Below, one piece after another: positions 1 to 12,580 of a stretch of 64,000 bases of DNA. Numbering within the stretch: the stretch's first letter is position 1; each line of letters begins with the position of its first letter. This stretch comes from Eopsaltria australis (taxonomy: Eukaryota > Chordata > Aves > Passeriformes > Petroicidae): contig JAVTVJ010000011.1 of assembly GCA_034509425.1 (NCBI GenBank), positions 2,914,001-2,978,000 of the forward strand, given 5' to 3'. The position numbers and the translations under genes are program-made. Below the pieces are notes generated by a model, which had not been told where the DNA came from, made no database searches, and saw only the letters and a program-made list of their open reading frames with translations.

Positions 1-14
1 AAAAAAAAAAAAAA
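1..14. repeat. poly(A) run at the window edge
   Basis: The window opens with 14 consecutive A residues. It may be a homopolymer in unique DNA or the cut end of a retroposed A-tail; the left flank is not visible, so these cannot be told apart. Confidence 0.8.
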
Positions 15-3000
15 TGAAGAAACTAATACAAAGTCTTTACTTCCCTGAAGCACTGCATGGCCCTTTATGAAAGGCAAATTTTAACAGCTTTGACAAGAGG
101 ATGGTGATATTAATCATAATTCAAACAGCAGTAGTAACTGATGCTGTGAGGAAAAGACAGCAGCTGGCGTAGTCCAGAAAAGGCCCTAATTTTGACATTT
201 CATTCCCCTCTGCCTGGGCAAAGGTGGCTCAGCAATATACCATTTGTCTTCATCTGTCTTCCCAGCACTGCAGGTTGACAGGATAACAGCATGGTTGCTT
301 GGTGGTCTGCAACAGCAAACTGCCCTTTATCTACCTAATCACTGCTCAGTGTAGCATAAGGAAAGTAATTTTACAGGTGTGTAGCAAAATCTGCATCCTC
401 CTGGCCACCCAGTCGTGGGATTGCTTTACAAGGTGGATCTAATCATAGCGACATATTTCCAGTTGGCGACTGATAGCTGCCAGCCTTTGAAGCTGCACTC
501 AAGTCAGATGTAAATAATATAAAATGAAGGAACAGAACATTAAAGGCAGAAACTATGTAAAACCAGTTGAGCTGATTAGTACTAAATTACTGATGTTCCA
601 TCTGCCGGGGTGGTAATACTTGTATTCAAAATGCCTGACTGCAATGCTTCATTTCACAGAGAGCCCATGTTTGATGGGCCTATAGGGAACACTTAATAGG
701 GACTGACAATGGAAGGAGATAGTGAAAAATACATAATTGCTCTTTCAGAGTGCATTTCAGTGTTCATTAAGAAAACTAGCAATTTGTCTGTGGTACAGAA
801 TATATATATCACAATATATGTTCCCATACATGAATAGACTCTACAGACTTGACAGCAGAATTAAGGAAAAATTCTTGGATCCTCACCACTTTGAAAAACA
901 AGAAAATATGTAAAAAATAGATATGTAGAGCGTATTAACTTCAGAAAAAGCAAAAACCAAAACCAAAACCAAATAAAAAAGACCATAGGCAATATCTAAC
1001 CTGTATATAAGTTTCAAAATTTTAGAAATTCACTTTTACGTTTTTTATGCTTGTTCAAACACCTCAATTTGTTCATTTTCTTCAGAAATGACTGTTTTTA
1101 AGAAAGAACTAGCAACACTGTTACTACTGGCTCACCATTAGACAAAGTCTCAGCTGTAATACTGAGCAGCACTTAAAATGGGATTGGATTCTAATGAAGT
1201 AAACTGTGGGAAGTAGAATTAGGAGCAGTGTCAAGCCACTTTATGACATAAAAAGCCAATGGAATATGCTAATACCTTACCATCTGGAAATTAGGATTCC
1301 TCCTCCTTAGATCTGTCTCCCACAAATACCATCATGTTAGCTCCCACACAGCTCTTCATGATTAAGAATTCATTTTTCCTGTTCACTAGATAACTCAACT
1401 TATCCTTGGAGCTGAGTTACTCCCGAGTAATTCAAATCCTCTTTCATCTTGACAAATAATTCTTCTAGAAGTAAGTTTTCAGAAAAGCCAGATTTTCTAG
1501 AAAAGTTATGACTTAAAGTGTTCACTGCTGAGAAAATTGAAAGGTGTTGCTGTCTGCAAAACCTGTGAAAGGGGAAGTTCAGCATATTATTTCATCAATA
1601 TATTTTGTTATTGCAAGTTACAGTTCCTAATGTAAGTCTTATTGTTTAGATTTTCTTCTGCACTGAGTTGGGAAAAAAACCCATCATCCACAAAAGAAAA
1701 CAAACAAACATTAGGCAGTAATCTTATTCAGATACAAACAGCGAAAAAAGGTAAAGAAGTAACCTTGCTCATATATACTATGTGAATGAAAACTTTGTAA
1801 TTATAAAGATAATGGGTACTATCAAACAGAGCAACTATTTGGAATCCTGTCAAACAATGCAAAATATTTTATTTTATTATTCAAACAGATTTGGTCAGTG
1901 AGAAAAAAAAAAACACTGATCTATCTCTTTGATATATATTAATATAGCTAATAACACATGGAAAAAGGATGGTTTATTTAGATTCCTTACTGAGTTATGG
2001 TACCAAGGCAACTGAGCTTGTGCACTACTAATAATGGAAAGAAAAATTTCTTCATGATTACTAATTTTGTTATTAAAAGGAACTTCTGTTTCTTCAGAAC
2101 ACAGAAGAATTCTAGTACCTAGTACAATACAATAACAATGGTAATATTTTAGGTATGCTATCACCTAACTAATAAACTAAAACATATTGGTTCATGGCTG
2201 ATAGCTGTTGACTGTTAGTTCATGTTTATTTGTTGTCCTGTCTTATCAGTATTGGAATGCATGCCCTTTGATACTGCATAAACAATTTAAGGAAATTTGG
2301 GTTTTCAGCCTTCTCCCAAACTCATGAGGCAGTCTTGTAATAGTAGTCTTGTCACTACATTTTTATATCACCTATGTCAGTTGTGGCTTTACAAGGGAAT
2401 GATCAATATAAAGTAAAAAATCAGGAAACATTTACTGTGCTTAGTGTCAGCTTACAGTCATGTCAGATATATAGCTGATATATCAATCAAATTGAAAATT
2501 TCTGCAATCAACTTAGAAACAGCTTTTACAATGGATGCAATATTTTAGTTTGGAATGAAGATGACTCCATGCATCTCAGGTGTAAATAAATGACACAATA
2601 TCCTGTAACTTTCTGTTACAAAAGATAGGGAAGGAAATCTGAGATTTAAACTAGGGAAAGGAGAAACCAAGAGGAATCCCACACTCATGCAAGTACAACA
2701 GAGAAAGTTGCTACATCGGAAAAAAAAAAAAATTAAAAAAAATAGATAAATAACTCTCTGTAAAGACACAGTTTCTGTCTTGCTCATCTGTGCTGCAGCA
2801 ATTTTGAAAACAAGAATGTTGCCACCTGTACAGACAGTAATAGATCAATAAATCAGTCCCTGAAATGCACAGACATACATGGGGAAAAAAAGTTATTAGA
2901 AAGCTGAGCCGCAGAGTCCTGAATATCAGAAACAGCTTCAGATTTGGGGATCAGCCTCAAACAGACCATAGAGATAAGGAATATAAAAACAGATTAGATA

Positions 3001-5814
3001 AAACCTTGAAATGCGCTAAATTGAAATTAAAATGAAAAGGTTTGGACAATTTTTATACCTTGTTAAATAACATAATGATTGCATTAGAATTTTACCTAGT
3101 CTTAGTTCTTAGACACCTGGCAAATGGAAATATACACTACTGTAGTGCCCATTGTTAAATATTACTATGAAAGTTAAAAGTGCATTGAAAGCACCTCACC
3201 TGAATTCTAATTTATGTCCTATTTCTCTTTGCAGAATGGATTTTAGACAATTTAAAGACAAATGATGCCCTCTCCAGCAACCAGCTCCCTGGTGACTAAG
3301 AAAAATGCCCAAAGAAACATTTTCTTCCCATAAAAAGTTGGTGCTTCAGAGAACTTGTATTGTGTCTTGTAGCTTCCTTGAGTGTCCAGTATATGAGCAA
3401 ATCTAACAAGAAAGGAGCAAACATGAAACTGCCAGAAGGTTTATTTACATTTTAGAACTATTAAGAAAACTGACAGGGAATGTGTGATTTCAAATTATCT
3501 TGTCTGTGGCCCTCATTTGCAGACTAATTCAGTTATAGTGACAATTTCACCAATGCCAGAACTGATTGAATAAAAATAACAGATATCATTAGATATCATT
3601 AAAGGTTTTGAGCACTTATTAGTTATTTTAAATATGCTAATATGTATATTATGATTTTATTCGATAATTTTATTTAACATATTAAATATATCAAATAAAA
3701 TTCAATAAATGCAAAGTAATATTGTACAGTAAAGAAGAGCAAGGTTTGTAGTATATTCTCTACATGACTTTTATAAGGAAAAATGGTATTTTCATGGCTT
3801 ATGATGCCTCATTTTTTATTAGCATGCTATTACTGAAATCATGATATATGTATACAAAATATCTCTTTGAAGTGACAAAGTAATATTTGTTCAAAATGGT
3901 TGCAAAATTAAAGATATAGACTACTTTTTTATACACTTAGCCACTAGACAGTTATCTCAGTCTACAGCTATTTGGAAAGCCCTAAAACATGATTTCCATT
4001 GTTATAATGAAAAGATAATGAAGAAAAACTTCCACCTCTTATCAAGGTATCTGTGTTGTAACTGGGAGACTTGCTTGTGATTTCCTGTGACTTTCTTTTC
4101 CTCATCTGTGAATTTCCTAACCTTCTGCAAACAGAAAAGATATTCCTCTAAGCTTAAGCATGATATGAGAATAATGAAAAGGAAAAACTTCTCTAAATTT
4201 CCCATTAATACTACAACACACAAATATAATGAACACCCATACACAGTCACTTGACTGACACTAGACACATTTTAAAAACTGTATTCTGTAGTAGATGAGA
4301 CATTTCTCAGTCAAATATGTACATGCTCACAAATATATATGTTAAAAAAATTAATTATAAGGAATCATTATATTTTCACAGGAAATAGTTTGGTTCTTGT
4401 CATTTTATCATATGAGGGCACAAAAAAATAAAAGCTTTTGTTCCTTCACTCTCTGTCTTTTCCTTTTAAAACTCTAGAGAGCAGACTTCTTAAAATAATG
4501 TCTTAGACATTTCTATTGTTCCTTGCATCCTACTTTCATTGTCCAAGATCCAAGACTATTCATCATCATGCATTTTCAAATTCCTTTGTCAGAACAAAAA
4601 CATGTAAAAAACTGCACAAAAACGTGGGTAATTCATACAGAAAAAAAAACCCAAATTTTTTTACAGAAAGATCTCCAACCATGACATGAAACCTAAAATA
4701 CCTCTAATGTGCCTTATTACCATTGGTTTTGCAATAGGTTAACTTTATTCACTGCAGACAAAAGCCAAAGAAGGGTTAACATTTGAGCAATAACCCAGAA
4801 ACTAACCAAGTTGAAATGATAAGTTTGTCTTGTTAGAATAGTCAAAAAGGTAAAAGAAAGAAAAAGGTGAACTAATATTGCTGCTGATTTTTTTTAATCT
4901 GAGAATTGAATTGCATGTTTATATTGTATTCTTTTGTTTCCAAAATACACATTCTCTTATTACTACATGGTCTTTTTGAAATAACAGAAAAATATTGTAT
5001 TTATATGCCAAAATTAAGATTCTTATCAGTTTTATTATTAATCAATATTTTTCATTGAGTTTTTCATTCTAATGGAAAAATAGAATACATCTAAGGTAAA
5101 TTGTGTTTCGTAAGTATACTTTCATTCTAGAGATTCTGAAAGGAATCTAAATGACTATTCAAATAAAGCTGTATACCTAGCAGACATCTAAAACTGGGTT
5201 TCATAAAATCAGACCTTATGATCTTGGAAGAATTACACTTAAAAGTGTTTGAGACCTAAGTAGAAACATATCCCAAACAGAACAAATCACAATATCATAC
5301 CTTGCTATCATCTCAGCAATATAGGTACTAACTGCATAAAATGAATGACTATCATTGGAGAAACTGAACAAATTAGCAACACATTTGGACACATCTTACT
5401 GATTAAACAGGTCAGTGTTTTTATTTTACTGCATGAAGGGAAAAATGTCTTCATATGGAATTCTACATCATAGGTTTTCATGTTTCATGAAAATATGTAT
5501 GTTCCATTAAAATCAGTATGTTCTATAGAACAGCTCTCAAAACAACTATACTTAAGTCTGTATTCTACCATGTTTTGTATCTGAAGTGCAGGAATATTAT
5601 ATTATAGATTTTGTGTGATGTTGTATGTACTTTGTGCAACAAAACACAATTCATAATTAAACAAGGAAAATTTAAAATTATCCTCAGTAAAGCAGCAGGC
5701 AGAGACAATAAATACTTTCTTCATCCCAGTTGTTACAGGTGTACATTGCTGCAGCAATTTCAGGACCCTGAAATCAGTGGGTAAGAAAAGTCTGGGGTAA
5801 GGAAAGCTTATCCC
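15..5814. other. Unique AT-rich DNA, no gene recognised
   Basis: All frames are short and interrupted, and none resembles a known protein. There is an A-rich patch at 2720-2732, a perfect tandem pair of the 10-mer AGATATCATT at 3581-3600, and one exon-like stretch with a good acceptor at about 3235-3299 (see findings). I see no mobile element. The most likely identity is intergenic or intronic DNA. Confidence 0.6.
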
Positions 5815-7256
5815 CAGAGCAGATGAATAGTGACCTTAAAGAACTGAACACACAGAAGACTGGGATGGGCACACCCACAAGTGCTGAGGGAGCTGGCTGA
5901 TATCATTGCAAGCCCACCCTTGATCATCTTAGAAAGCTCATGGGATCAGGGGAGGTCCCTGATGATTGGAAGAAAGAAAATGTCCCCTTTTCAGGAAGAG
6001 TAAGAGAAAATATGCAGGAAACTACAGACTGGTCAGTCTCACCTTATGAAACAACCAATCTAGAAACGGTTTCTGAATATATGGAGGGCAAGAAGGTGAT
6101 AGGGAAGAGTCAGTGGGGATCTCTGACGCAGAAATTACATATGCCTGACTGACCTTACAACCTTCCATGACGGCTCAGTAGATGAGGGGAGAGCAGTGAA
6201 TATTTTCTACTTTAGCAAGACTTTTGATACTGTCTCCCATAGTTTCCTCATAGGCAAGTTGATGAACCATGGGCTAGACAAATGGACAGTAAAGTGATTA
6301 TGAATTTTGCTGAATTGCTGAACTCAAAAGGTTAACATCACTGGTATAGAGTCTAGCTGGAAGCCAGCCACAAATAACGCACCCCAGGGGTTGATATTGG
6401 CTCCAATAACATTTAACATCCTCTTTGATGATCTGGACAATGAGGCAGAATACACTTTCAGCAGGTTTGCAGAGAATGCACAACTGGGACAAGTCTCTGA
6501 TACACCAGATGATTGGAGAAATGAACTGACAGGAACATCACAAAGTTCAACAGGTGTGAAAGCCAAGTTCTGGACCTAGAGGGGAATAATGCCATCCGCT
6601 AGTAAACATTTGGGCCAGCTGGTTGGAATGCAGTTTGACAAAGAAGGGCCTGATGGTCCTGTTGGTTATCCACCAAGTAGCACAGCAAAGAAGGCCAACA
6701 GTATCCTGGGCTGAGTTAGGAAAAGCTTCACCAGCAGGCCAAGGGAAGAGATTCTTCTCCTCTACTCAGTCCTGGTGAGACATCTGGATCAAGGCCAAGG
6801 CCCTCCAGTACAAGAGAGAAATGACCTTACTGGAGAAAAACTGGTGCAAGACTGTGAAGATGATGAAGTTGTTGGAATATCTGTGGCATGAGCTGAGGAT
6901 GAGAAAGCTGAGAGACTTCCAGCTGGAGTGGGTTCACGAGAATCTTATCAATATGCATCATTACCTGATGGGAGAAGCCAGACTCTTCTTAATGGTATCT
7001 AGTGCAAGACTCAGTGAAAGTAAAACACAGGCAATTCCACTCAAACATAAAAAAAAGGTTTTGGTTTTTAATTTTTTTTTTTATTGTGGTTACACATTGG
7101 AGCCTACCCATGAAGGTTGTGGAGTATGTGTCCTTGGAGATATTAAAAAAACAAATAGGTACAATCCCAATCAACTTTCTCTGGGTTACACCTTGCTCTG
7201 AGCAGGACGATTGAACTAGATGAGGGGATTTCCAATTTCATTTATTCTGTGATTCA
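5815..7256 (+). mobile_element. CR1 LINE, 5'-truncated, decayed (RT region to 3' end)
   Basis: This is a chicken-repeat-1 (CR1) non-LTR retrotransposon copy. The left part reads like CR1 ORF2 reverse transcriptase in broken frames. Around 5940-6000 it encodes a stretch like the CR1 'GEVPDDWKK' region. Around 6210-6260 the DNA matches the 'FDTVSH' block, and 6391-6570 encodes a run like the CR1 'LFNDLDE...SRFADD...LGxVSDTP' block. The catalytic FADD tetrad appears as Phe-Ala-Glu-Asn (6466-6477), so both metal-binding aspartates are gone. Stops and indels divide the rest. From about 6730 the DNA follows the CR1 3' coding and UTR sequence ('cctactcagtcctggtgaga', 'gttgtggagtatgtgtcctt') to a degenerate 3' terminus 'ttctgtgattc' at about 7255. 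Roughly 1.4 kb remains of a family about 4.5 kb long. It is a pseudogene, unable to encode RT. The left boundary is approximate. Confidence 0.9.
6391..6579 (+). pseudogene. CR1 reverse transcriptase palm-domain remnant
   Basis: This is a 62-codon open stretch inside the CR1 copy. Residues 8-16 (FNILFDDLD) correspond to the block upstream of the RT active site, and residues 26-29 (FAEN) stand where the family has FADD. The frame then continues into a stretch like the usual LGxVxDTPxxW block. It is open only by chance between disabling mutations; the true frame upstream and downstream is shifted. No separate function is expected. Confidence 0.8.
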
Positions 7257-10200
7257 CTTACCTCTATCCTTCAGTGTTCTAATGGAACAGTTGTGACCAT
7301 GCTGTGATATCCATAAGCCTGGACCTTATTTTATAGCTTTCCTACTTGCTTTTAGTGAATTAGTGAATTATGATACATTTATCCTCCTATTTAAATTAAT
7401 ATGAAGGATTTAAGGAAAAAATTCTTATGCCCAATAATGCAAATTTTATGAGAAAATTTCAAATAATTGAGAAATTAAAAACTGAAGTTTCTTTTTTATA
7501 AGGAGTTTGTAGATAAAATTCAATTACTTATGCATTTGAGACAGAGGAAAATGTTTCTTTTTTCCCTTCTTCATTTCTGAATTAATATGAAGGCAATGAA
7601 CCAAATCCCACTCTTAGGTACGCAGGTATAAATTATATTTCTAGTTTCTGTATTTAATAATTCATAAAATTAAATTTATAAATAATAAATTTCCATATAT
7701 GTGTATGTAAAAATAGAACTTAGCTGCGAAGAAGGTCAGGAAGAAGGTAAAATGTAAATGTCCTCTAATTATACTGGTAAGCTATATACGGTAGTAGAAA
7801 AAAAGATTTCCAGAAGGTAATGACTTTGGCCAACTTCAGTAACTTGGGAAAAATTTCTCTGAAATCCATAATTGTTATGGGAGCAAATGGGTAAAGCATA
7901 AGTTGTTTTGTTTGCTTAACAATAAGAGGATAAAAAGTTTCTCTGTAATGGTGTTATTGCCTTTATTCTCATAGTAAGCAAAGGTTGTACAACTAACATT
8001 TGAGCTAATTCTAATATTTCCCAGTTTCATCTGAAACACGAAATACCAAAATTATCACTAATTCAAAATCATCCTACTTTATTGCACTTGTATTTCATTG
8101 CTGCTTTCACATTCATCCTTCTGTCCACTTTGTTCTTTTGCCCTTATTGGCCTTCCTCACTGAAATCATAGAAATATTTCCACTGTGAAGGGCAATTCAG
8201 TATTTCTTCCTCTAGAGTCCTTTGATGATATTTGTGAAGACACTCATACCTTAAATGGTGCTCAGTAAAATCCAAGCTGAATTACAGTGAAACCTGAATT
8301 ACTGCTGATTTCTTTATTACTCTCTGTTTAATTATCAGCTAATTAGTGGTAGATATTTTGACTTGTATATAATTTTATATTTGCAAACTTCATTGGAATT
8401 AATCTAAAGATGGATTTCCTGTGAGTTTTGTTTTTTTGCTTTTCTTCTGTTCCTCTCTGTTGGAGATGATTGCCTGGTTTTCATCTGCTTTGCTTGCTTC
8501 CATTTGGCATATTTCAATAATGCTGTGATTCAGCATTACATTGATTCAATTTCTGAAGAAACCTTCAGTGCTGTCTGTGCACAGAAACACTAGGCTGGGT
8601 TAACTGTTGAAAATAACTCAAAATTGTTTATTTTTCCTGTTGGATTTCATCCTTGCTCTCTACAAAATACGTTGACTGCTTGACGTCTGTAACCCACAAT
8701 CTGCTGTTTTGCATTGTAGAAGCACTACAGAATTGTGCAAATTTCAGATTTATGAAAAAAATCTGCAGTAATGGATTTATTGCTTTTAGGAGATATCTTA
8801 TATGGATGTACTTTAACACTTCTAAAATCTTTATTGATATGTTTTACACCATTTCTGCAGACACCACTACCACTTCAGGCAGAGAACTTCCTTCTAATTT
8901 TCTAAAACCCAGATTCCATTGAGCCAAACTTTGGTGAAATGTTTTGGACAGATTGCAGGGAAGGCTTTTCATGTCTCTCTAAGTAAATATGCAGTCTCCA
9001 GCTCAGGGAAAGTAATTTCCACTGCTCTCAGGCTAATGGAAATAGAAAGTCAAGATATAGGGTGCATACAGCTTTACTCCAAAATAGCGTATTTCAGTTT
9101 TTGGACGATGTGAGACCTCTACAAAAGGGTTTTTCACATCACTACCTTTTCTGAAGATTCCCTTGATATTTTGTGGCTATACAATTCACTTGCTTGGGTT
9201 TGTTGGATAAATAGTGTGCCTTAATATTATGTTTGTGGATGTAACAGGGCTTCCATCTTTTACTCAGTAATTAAACAGAAAAAAATAAAAATAAAGAAAG
9301 GAGCCTTGGATTCATAATTATTCAGTATGAATAGGTTTTCATGGGTTAGTCACCAGAACTGGCACTGTTACTCTTTGAGAAAATATTCTATTGATGGGTA
9401 ATGTAACAGTGACATTGCCACAGCAGAGAAGGGAAAGTCAAAAGATTGTTCCCAGTCTGGTTTGCTTAATTAAGCAGTAGCCAGTAACATGGTTTAACTG
9501 TATTTACTTGACAATATTTTTACTGCTATGATTGATTGGTGGTGGCTAGAGTGTGAGCAAAGGACCAAAGACATCAACATTCATTATGATTTGGGGGAGT
9601 GAAAGCCAAGAGAAAATGTTGGCAAAATAAAAACAAGTCACTTGTAGGCAGTAATCTGCATGCAAACTAGACAATAGGGCAGACACTTCTCACGCCTTGG
9701 ATGCTCTCACCCCAGTGGGCACACTATGAAAAAAGACACATGAAGGGCAAAAGTTCCATGGTAAAATGCAGGACCTTTTCTCTGCAGGCAGAAATATGGT
9801 TATGAGAAAAAGCAAAAACCTAGGCAGAGTGCACTGAGATAAGCGTGCCTTGTGATACCATGAAATTGAATCAGTTTCAGATGTGGTAGATTCCCCCAGT
9901 ACAGAAAATGATGAGAGACTTTCTATCAATCTGAAATACCTCCTGAATCTTGAAAGACTTGGGTGAAGAGGCTCAACCTCTTCCCTGTCAACTTGTCCGG
10001 GGACAAATTCTACCATAACATTATTTCCACAAGCTGAAATCTCTTATTCTATGTCTCTGAGTCACAGGCATCCCCTAACCGTTTCATCATCATCTGTGTC
10101 CTAACAGGCCTATTCAGCCTCTCCTTTAGTGATTTTAACCACAGCAGAGCAACTCACGACTACTGACTCCCATTTTCCTTCTTAAAGGTTTTTAAATCAT

Positions 10201-11284
10201 ATCTAATCTTCGGCACCTACAGTTTGTCAGGGACATTCTTCAGTTCTTTACACATTTTTTTTTTTTTTTTAGGGAGACTTAGTTTTACATTTCTTTCCTT
10301 GATTGCTTTTTTTCTAAATGTTTTCTGTTGAAGTTCTTTGGTCAGACATTGTAAAATCTAGCCTATTAACTAAAATGTACACTTATAAAGCAAATACAAG
10401 CTGTGATATAAAGATACACGTCTCTAGCCATATGCAAGGAGGTATTAGGTAAAAACACATCAAAAGAAACAGTTGACAACAAGTAGCTTATTAATACTTT
10501 ATATTCTGTACAGGTCCTAAAAGCAATGTAATAACCAAATCACCTAGTTTGTGCAAGTTTAAATGATCCATATGAAATAAAATATAAAAAAATAGATGGA
10601 AAACCAGAAGAGGATAAAAAAAGTAGGAATAGAAAATCCACTAAAGGGTCATTTTCAAATGTTTGTGATCACAATTGACTGAATAGACCTTCTTCATTCA
10701 CAGAGTGGATGCCATAGCACAAAAATTTTCAAAAAAACCATCATAAAATCAGGGAAACTGTTACAACTGAAAGAGCAAAAATTTGTGTAACTTCTCTGAG
10801 CTTGACCTCAGCAAAAGGTTTCTCTAGAAAATTTCTTCTTCCTCTTACTTCTTAAAATAAGTTTAACTACTATAACTAAATGTAAATAGCAAAGCAAGTT
10901 AAATAGAAAGAGCACATTCTCCTAGCTGTCTAAGAGTTGCTTTCAACAGGTTATTAAACCGAAATAAAACGTTTGGTTTAAATAAGCATTGCATAGCATG
11001 CCCTCAATTTCACTGGTCTAGTGTGTCAATTTACTTTAAAAGCACAAGTATTGTATTTACAAAGGGTGAAGACAGGAACTGCAATAGAAATATCCACACA
11101 AAATGTATATAATAAAAGAAAATCAGATATAGTTTTGTGTTTTCATAAATTTATGGCATTTAAGGCCAGAGAACTATTACATTGTGTCATTGTGTCACAG
11201 GCTATTCCTTTTCATCTCACTAAATCTTTTTAGAAGAATAGCTTGTCTTTGACTGAATCATGGGTTGTGTTTACCAAGAACACC
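7257..11284. other. Unique AT-rich DNA, no gene recognised
   Basis: Short frames only, none recognisable. A T16 homopolymer lies at 10255-10270. A 108-codon frame on the - strand (9690-10016) has no domain, no promoter context and no splice support, and is taken as chance. I saw no mobile element. Confidence 0.55.
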
Positions 11285-11375
11285 TCTTGCAGAAAAGCAT
11301 CTCATCTCGATTTAAAGCCGTCAAGAGCTGGAAAATCAACCAGCTTGCTCAGTAGCCTTTCTGAGAGATTAATAT
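11285..11375 (-). mobile_element. Very old CR1-like LINE fragment (3' region)
   Basis: The + strand text 'gatttaaagccgtcaagagc' followed by 'tggaaaatcaaccag' and, some 30 bases later, 'gagagattaatatctg' follows the antisense of an ancient amniote CR1-type 3' region, as known in turtles and crocodilians (gatttaaagacttcaagtga, tggagaatccacca, ...ggttaatta). Divergence is high, so this predates the avian CR1 fragments elsewhere in the window. The limits are approximate. The identification rests on remembered consensus, not on a search. Confidence 0.5.
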
Positions 11376-12494
11376 CTGTTGTTTTACAATAAATGTCTTA
11401 CTTTTTGTAGCAGTCAAGCATGTGGCTTCAGCATCAAAGTCCTCATTTTTTTGTCTTCTCCTAAACTAAAAATAATTACACTACTCATTTGCATTACTGT
11501 TTTTATCTTTAGAAAGTATTTATCTACTGCACACAAGTAATTTAATTTAATGTTATACTGAATCTCACATTGTAGAATATTAATATTAAATAACTACTTG
11601 TTTTTTCTCAGACTTTTAATATCCTTCTTGAAATAGGAACAGAAGTTTTTTCAATGAAAAAAAGAATATATCTCTCACTAATGAAAAGTTATTTGTACAT
11701 TTAACACATCTCCCCACTAGAGCAAATATGGGTCACTAGTTCATCCTGACACTTTTTCCAAGTCTCTGCCTTTTCGGAGAGCCATTGCCTCCTCTGTCAT
11801 TATGGATCCTTTTAATATGGAAATGCATTCAGTTACCTTGTTTGGTTTTCTTCACTTTCACAGGTCTTTATACTACTTGACCTCAAACCTGAAAAAATGA
11901 GGTGCAAAACTAAAACAGCAAAAGCTGTCAGTGTGGTATACTGTCCAAAAAACCCTAGCAGGAATCTTCCCAGCTGCACAGACCAAAAGAGCTAAGCCAT
12001 TTTATGTATGAAGAAAATCTTATGGGTGTTTTTCTGAAATATTTCTCTTGATCTCGTTTCATTTTGATATCCAGAGACTTCTGTAAGAATGCCAGTAAAT
12101 AAATCTTTCAAAATTCAAATAAGGGATTTTCTTAAATATGGAATTGGCGTAAAATGCTGGCAAATTTTTTACTTTTAGAAATCACTGTAGTAAATTATAG
12201 TTATTTATATGAATTGAATTTATTCATCTCAAAATCAGAGAAATATTGGGAAATCAATAGGCTTTTATCTGATTTCTGTGTCTGAGTTGCCCTCCTGTTC
12301 AGTAATATTAAAGCATACTCAAGTTATGTGAGAGCAAAATTTCATAAAGGAAAACTGCAGCAATTTAAATTAGATAATTTTAAATGTTAGTTTGGGAGTT
12401 TATGGGGTTTTGTTTGTTTGTGGGGTTTTTTGTTTGGTTTTTTAGGGTTTTTTTTATTCCTGCTTTGTTTGTTCATGGTGTAGCTTTGTTTGTT
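11376..12494. other. Unique AT-rich DNA, no gene recognised
   Basis: Nothing recognised. A T/G-rich low-complexity patch (runs of gttt and ggtttttt) spans about 12400-12475, directly before the CR1 fragment. It accounts for the hydrophobic-looking open frame there. Confidence 0.55.
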
Positions 12495-12580
12495 ACAACC
12501 CCCCTGCCATTGGCAAGGACAACTTTCAGTAAACCAGCTTGCTCAGAGCCTTATCCAGTCTGGCCTTGAACACTCTTACA
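12495..12580 (-). mobile_element. Short CR1 LINE 3' fragment
   Basis: The + strand carries 'ccagcttgctcagagcctta' and 'tccagtctggccttgaacac', the antisense of the avian CR1 3' region (ggttcaaggccaggttggat, ggggctctgagcaacctggt). About 85 bp remain and the terminal octamer repeats are missing. The same segment occurs within the CR1 copy at 23930-24508, which supports the call from inside this window. Confidence 0.8.

Noticed and set aside
6821..7201. A 126-codon + strand frame
   Set aside because: It lies in the decayed 3' part of a CR1 copy. Parts follow the antique CR1 coding order, but it is broken upstream and is no independent gene.
9690..10016. A 108-codon - strand frame
   Set aside because: No recognisable domain, no plausible splice or promoter context, and of a length expected by chance in 64 kb.
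12384..12569. A frame with a hydrophobic, Phe/Val-rich start resembling a membrane segment
   Set aside because: The hydrophobic run is a T/G-rich low-complexity patch and the rest is an antisense CR1 fragment.
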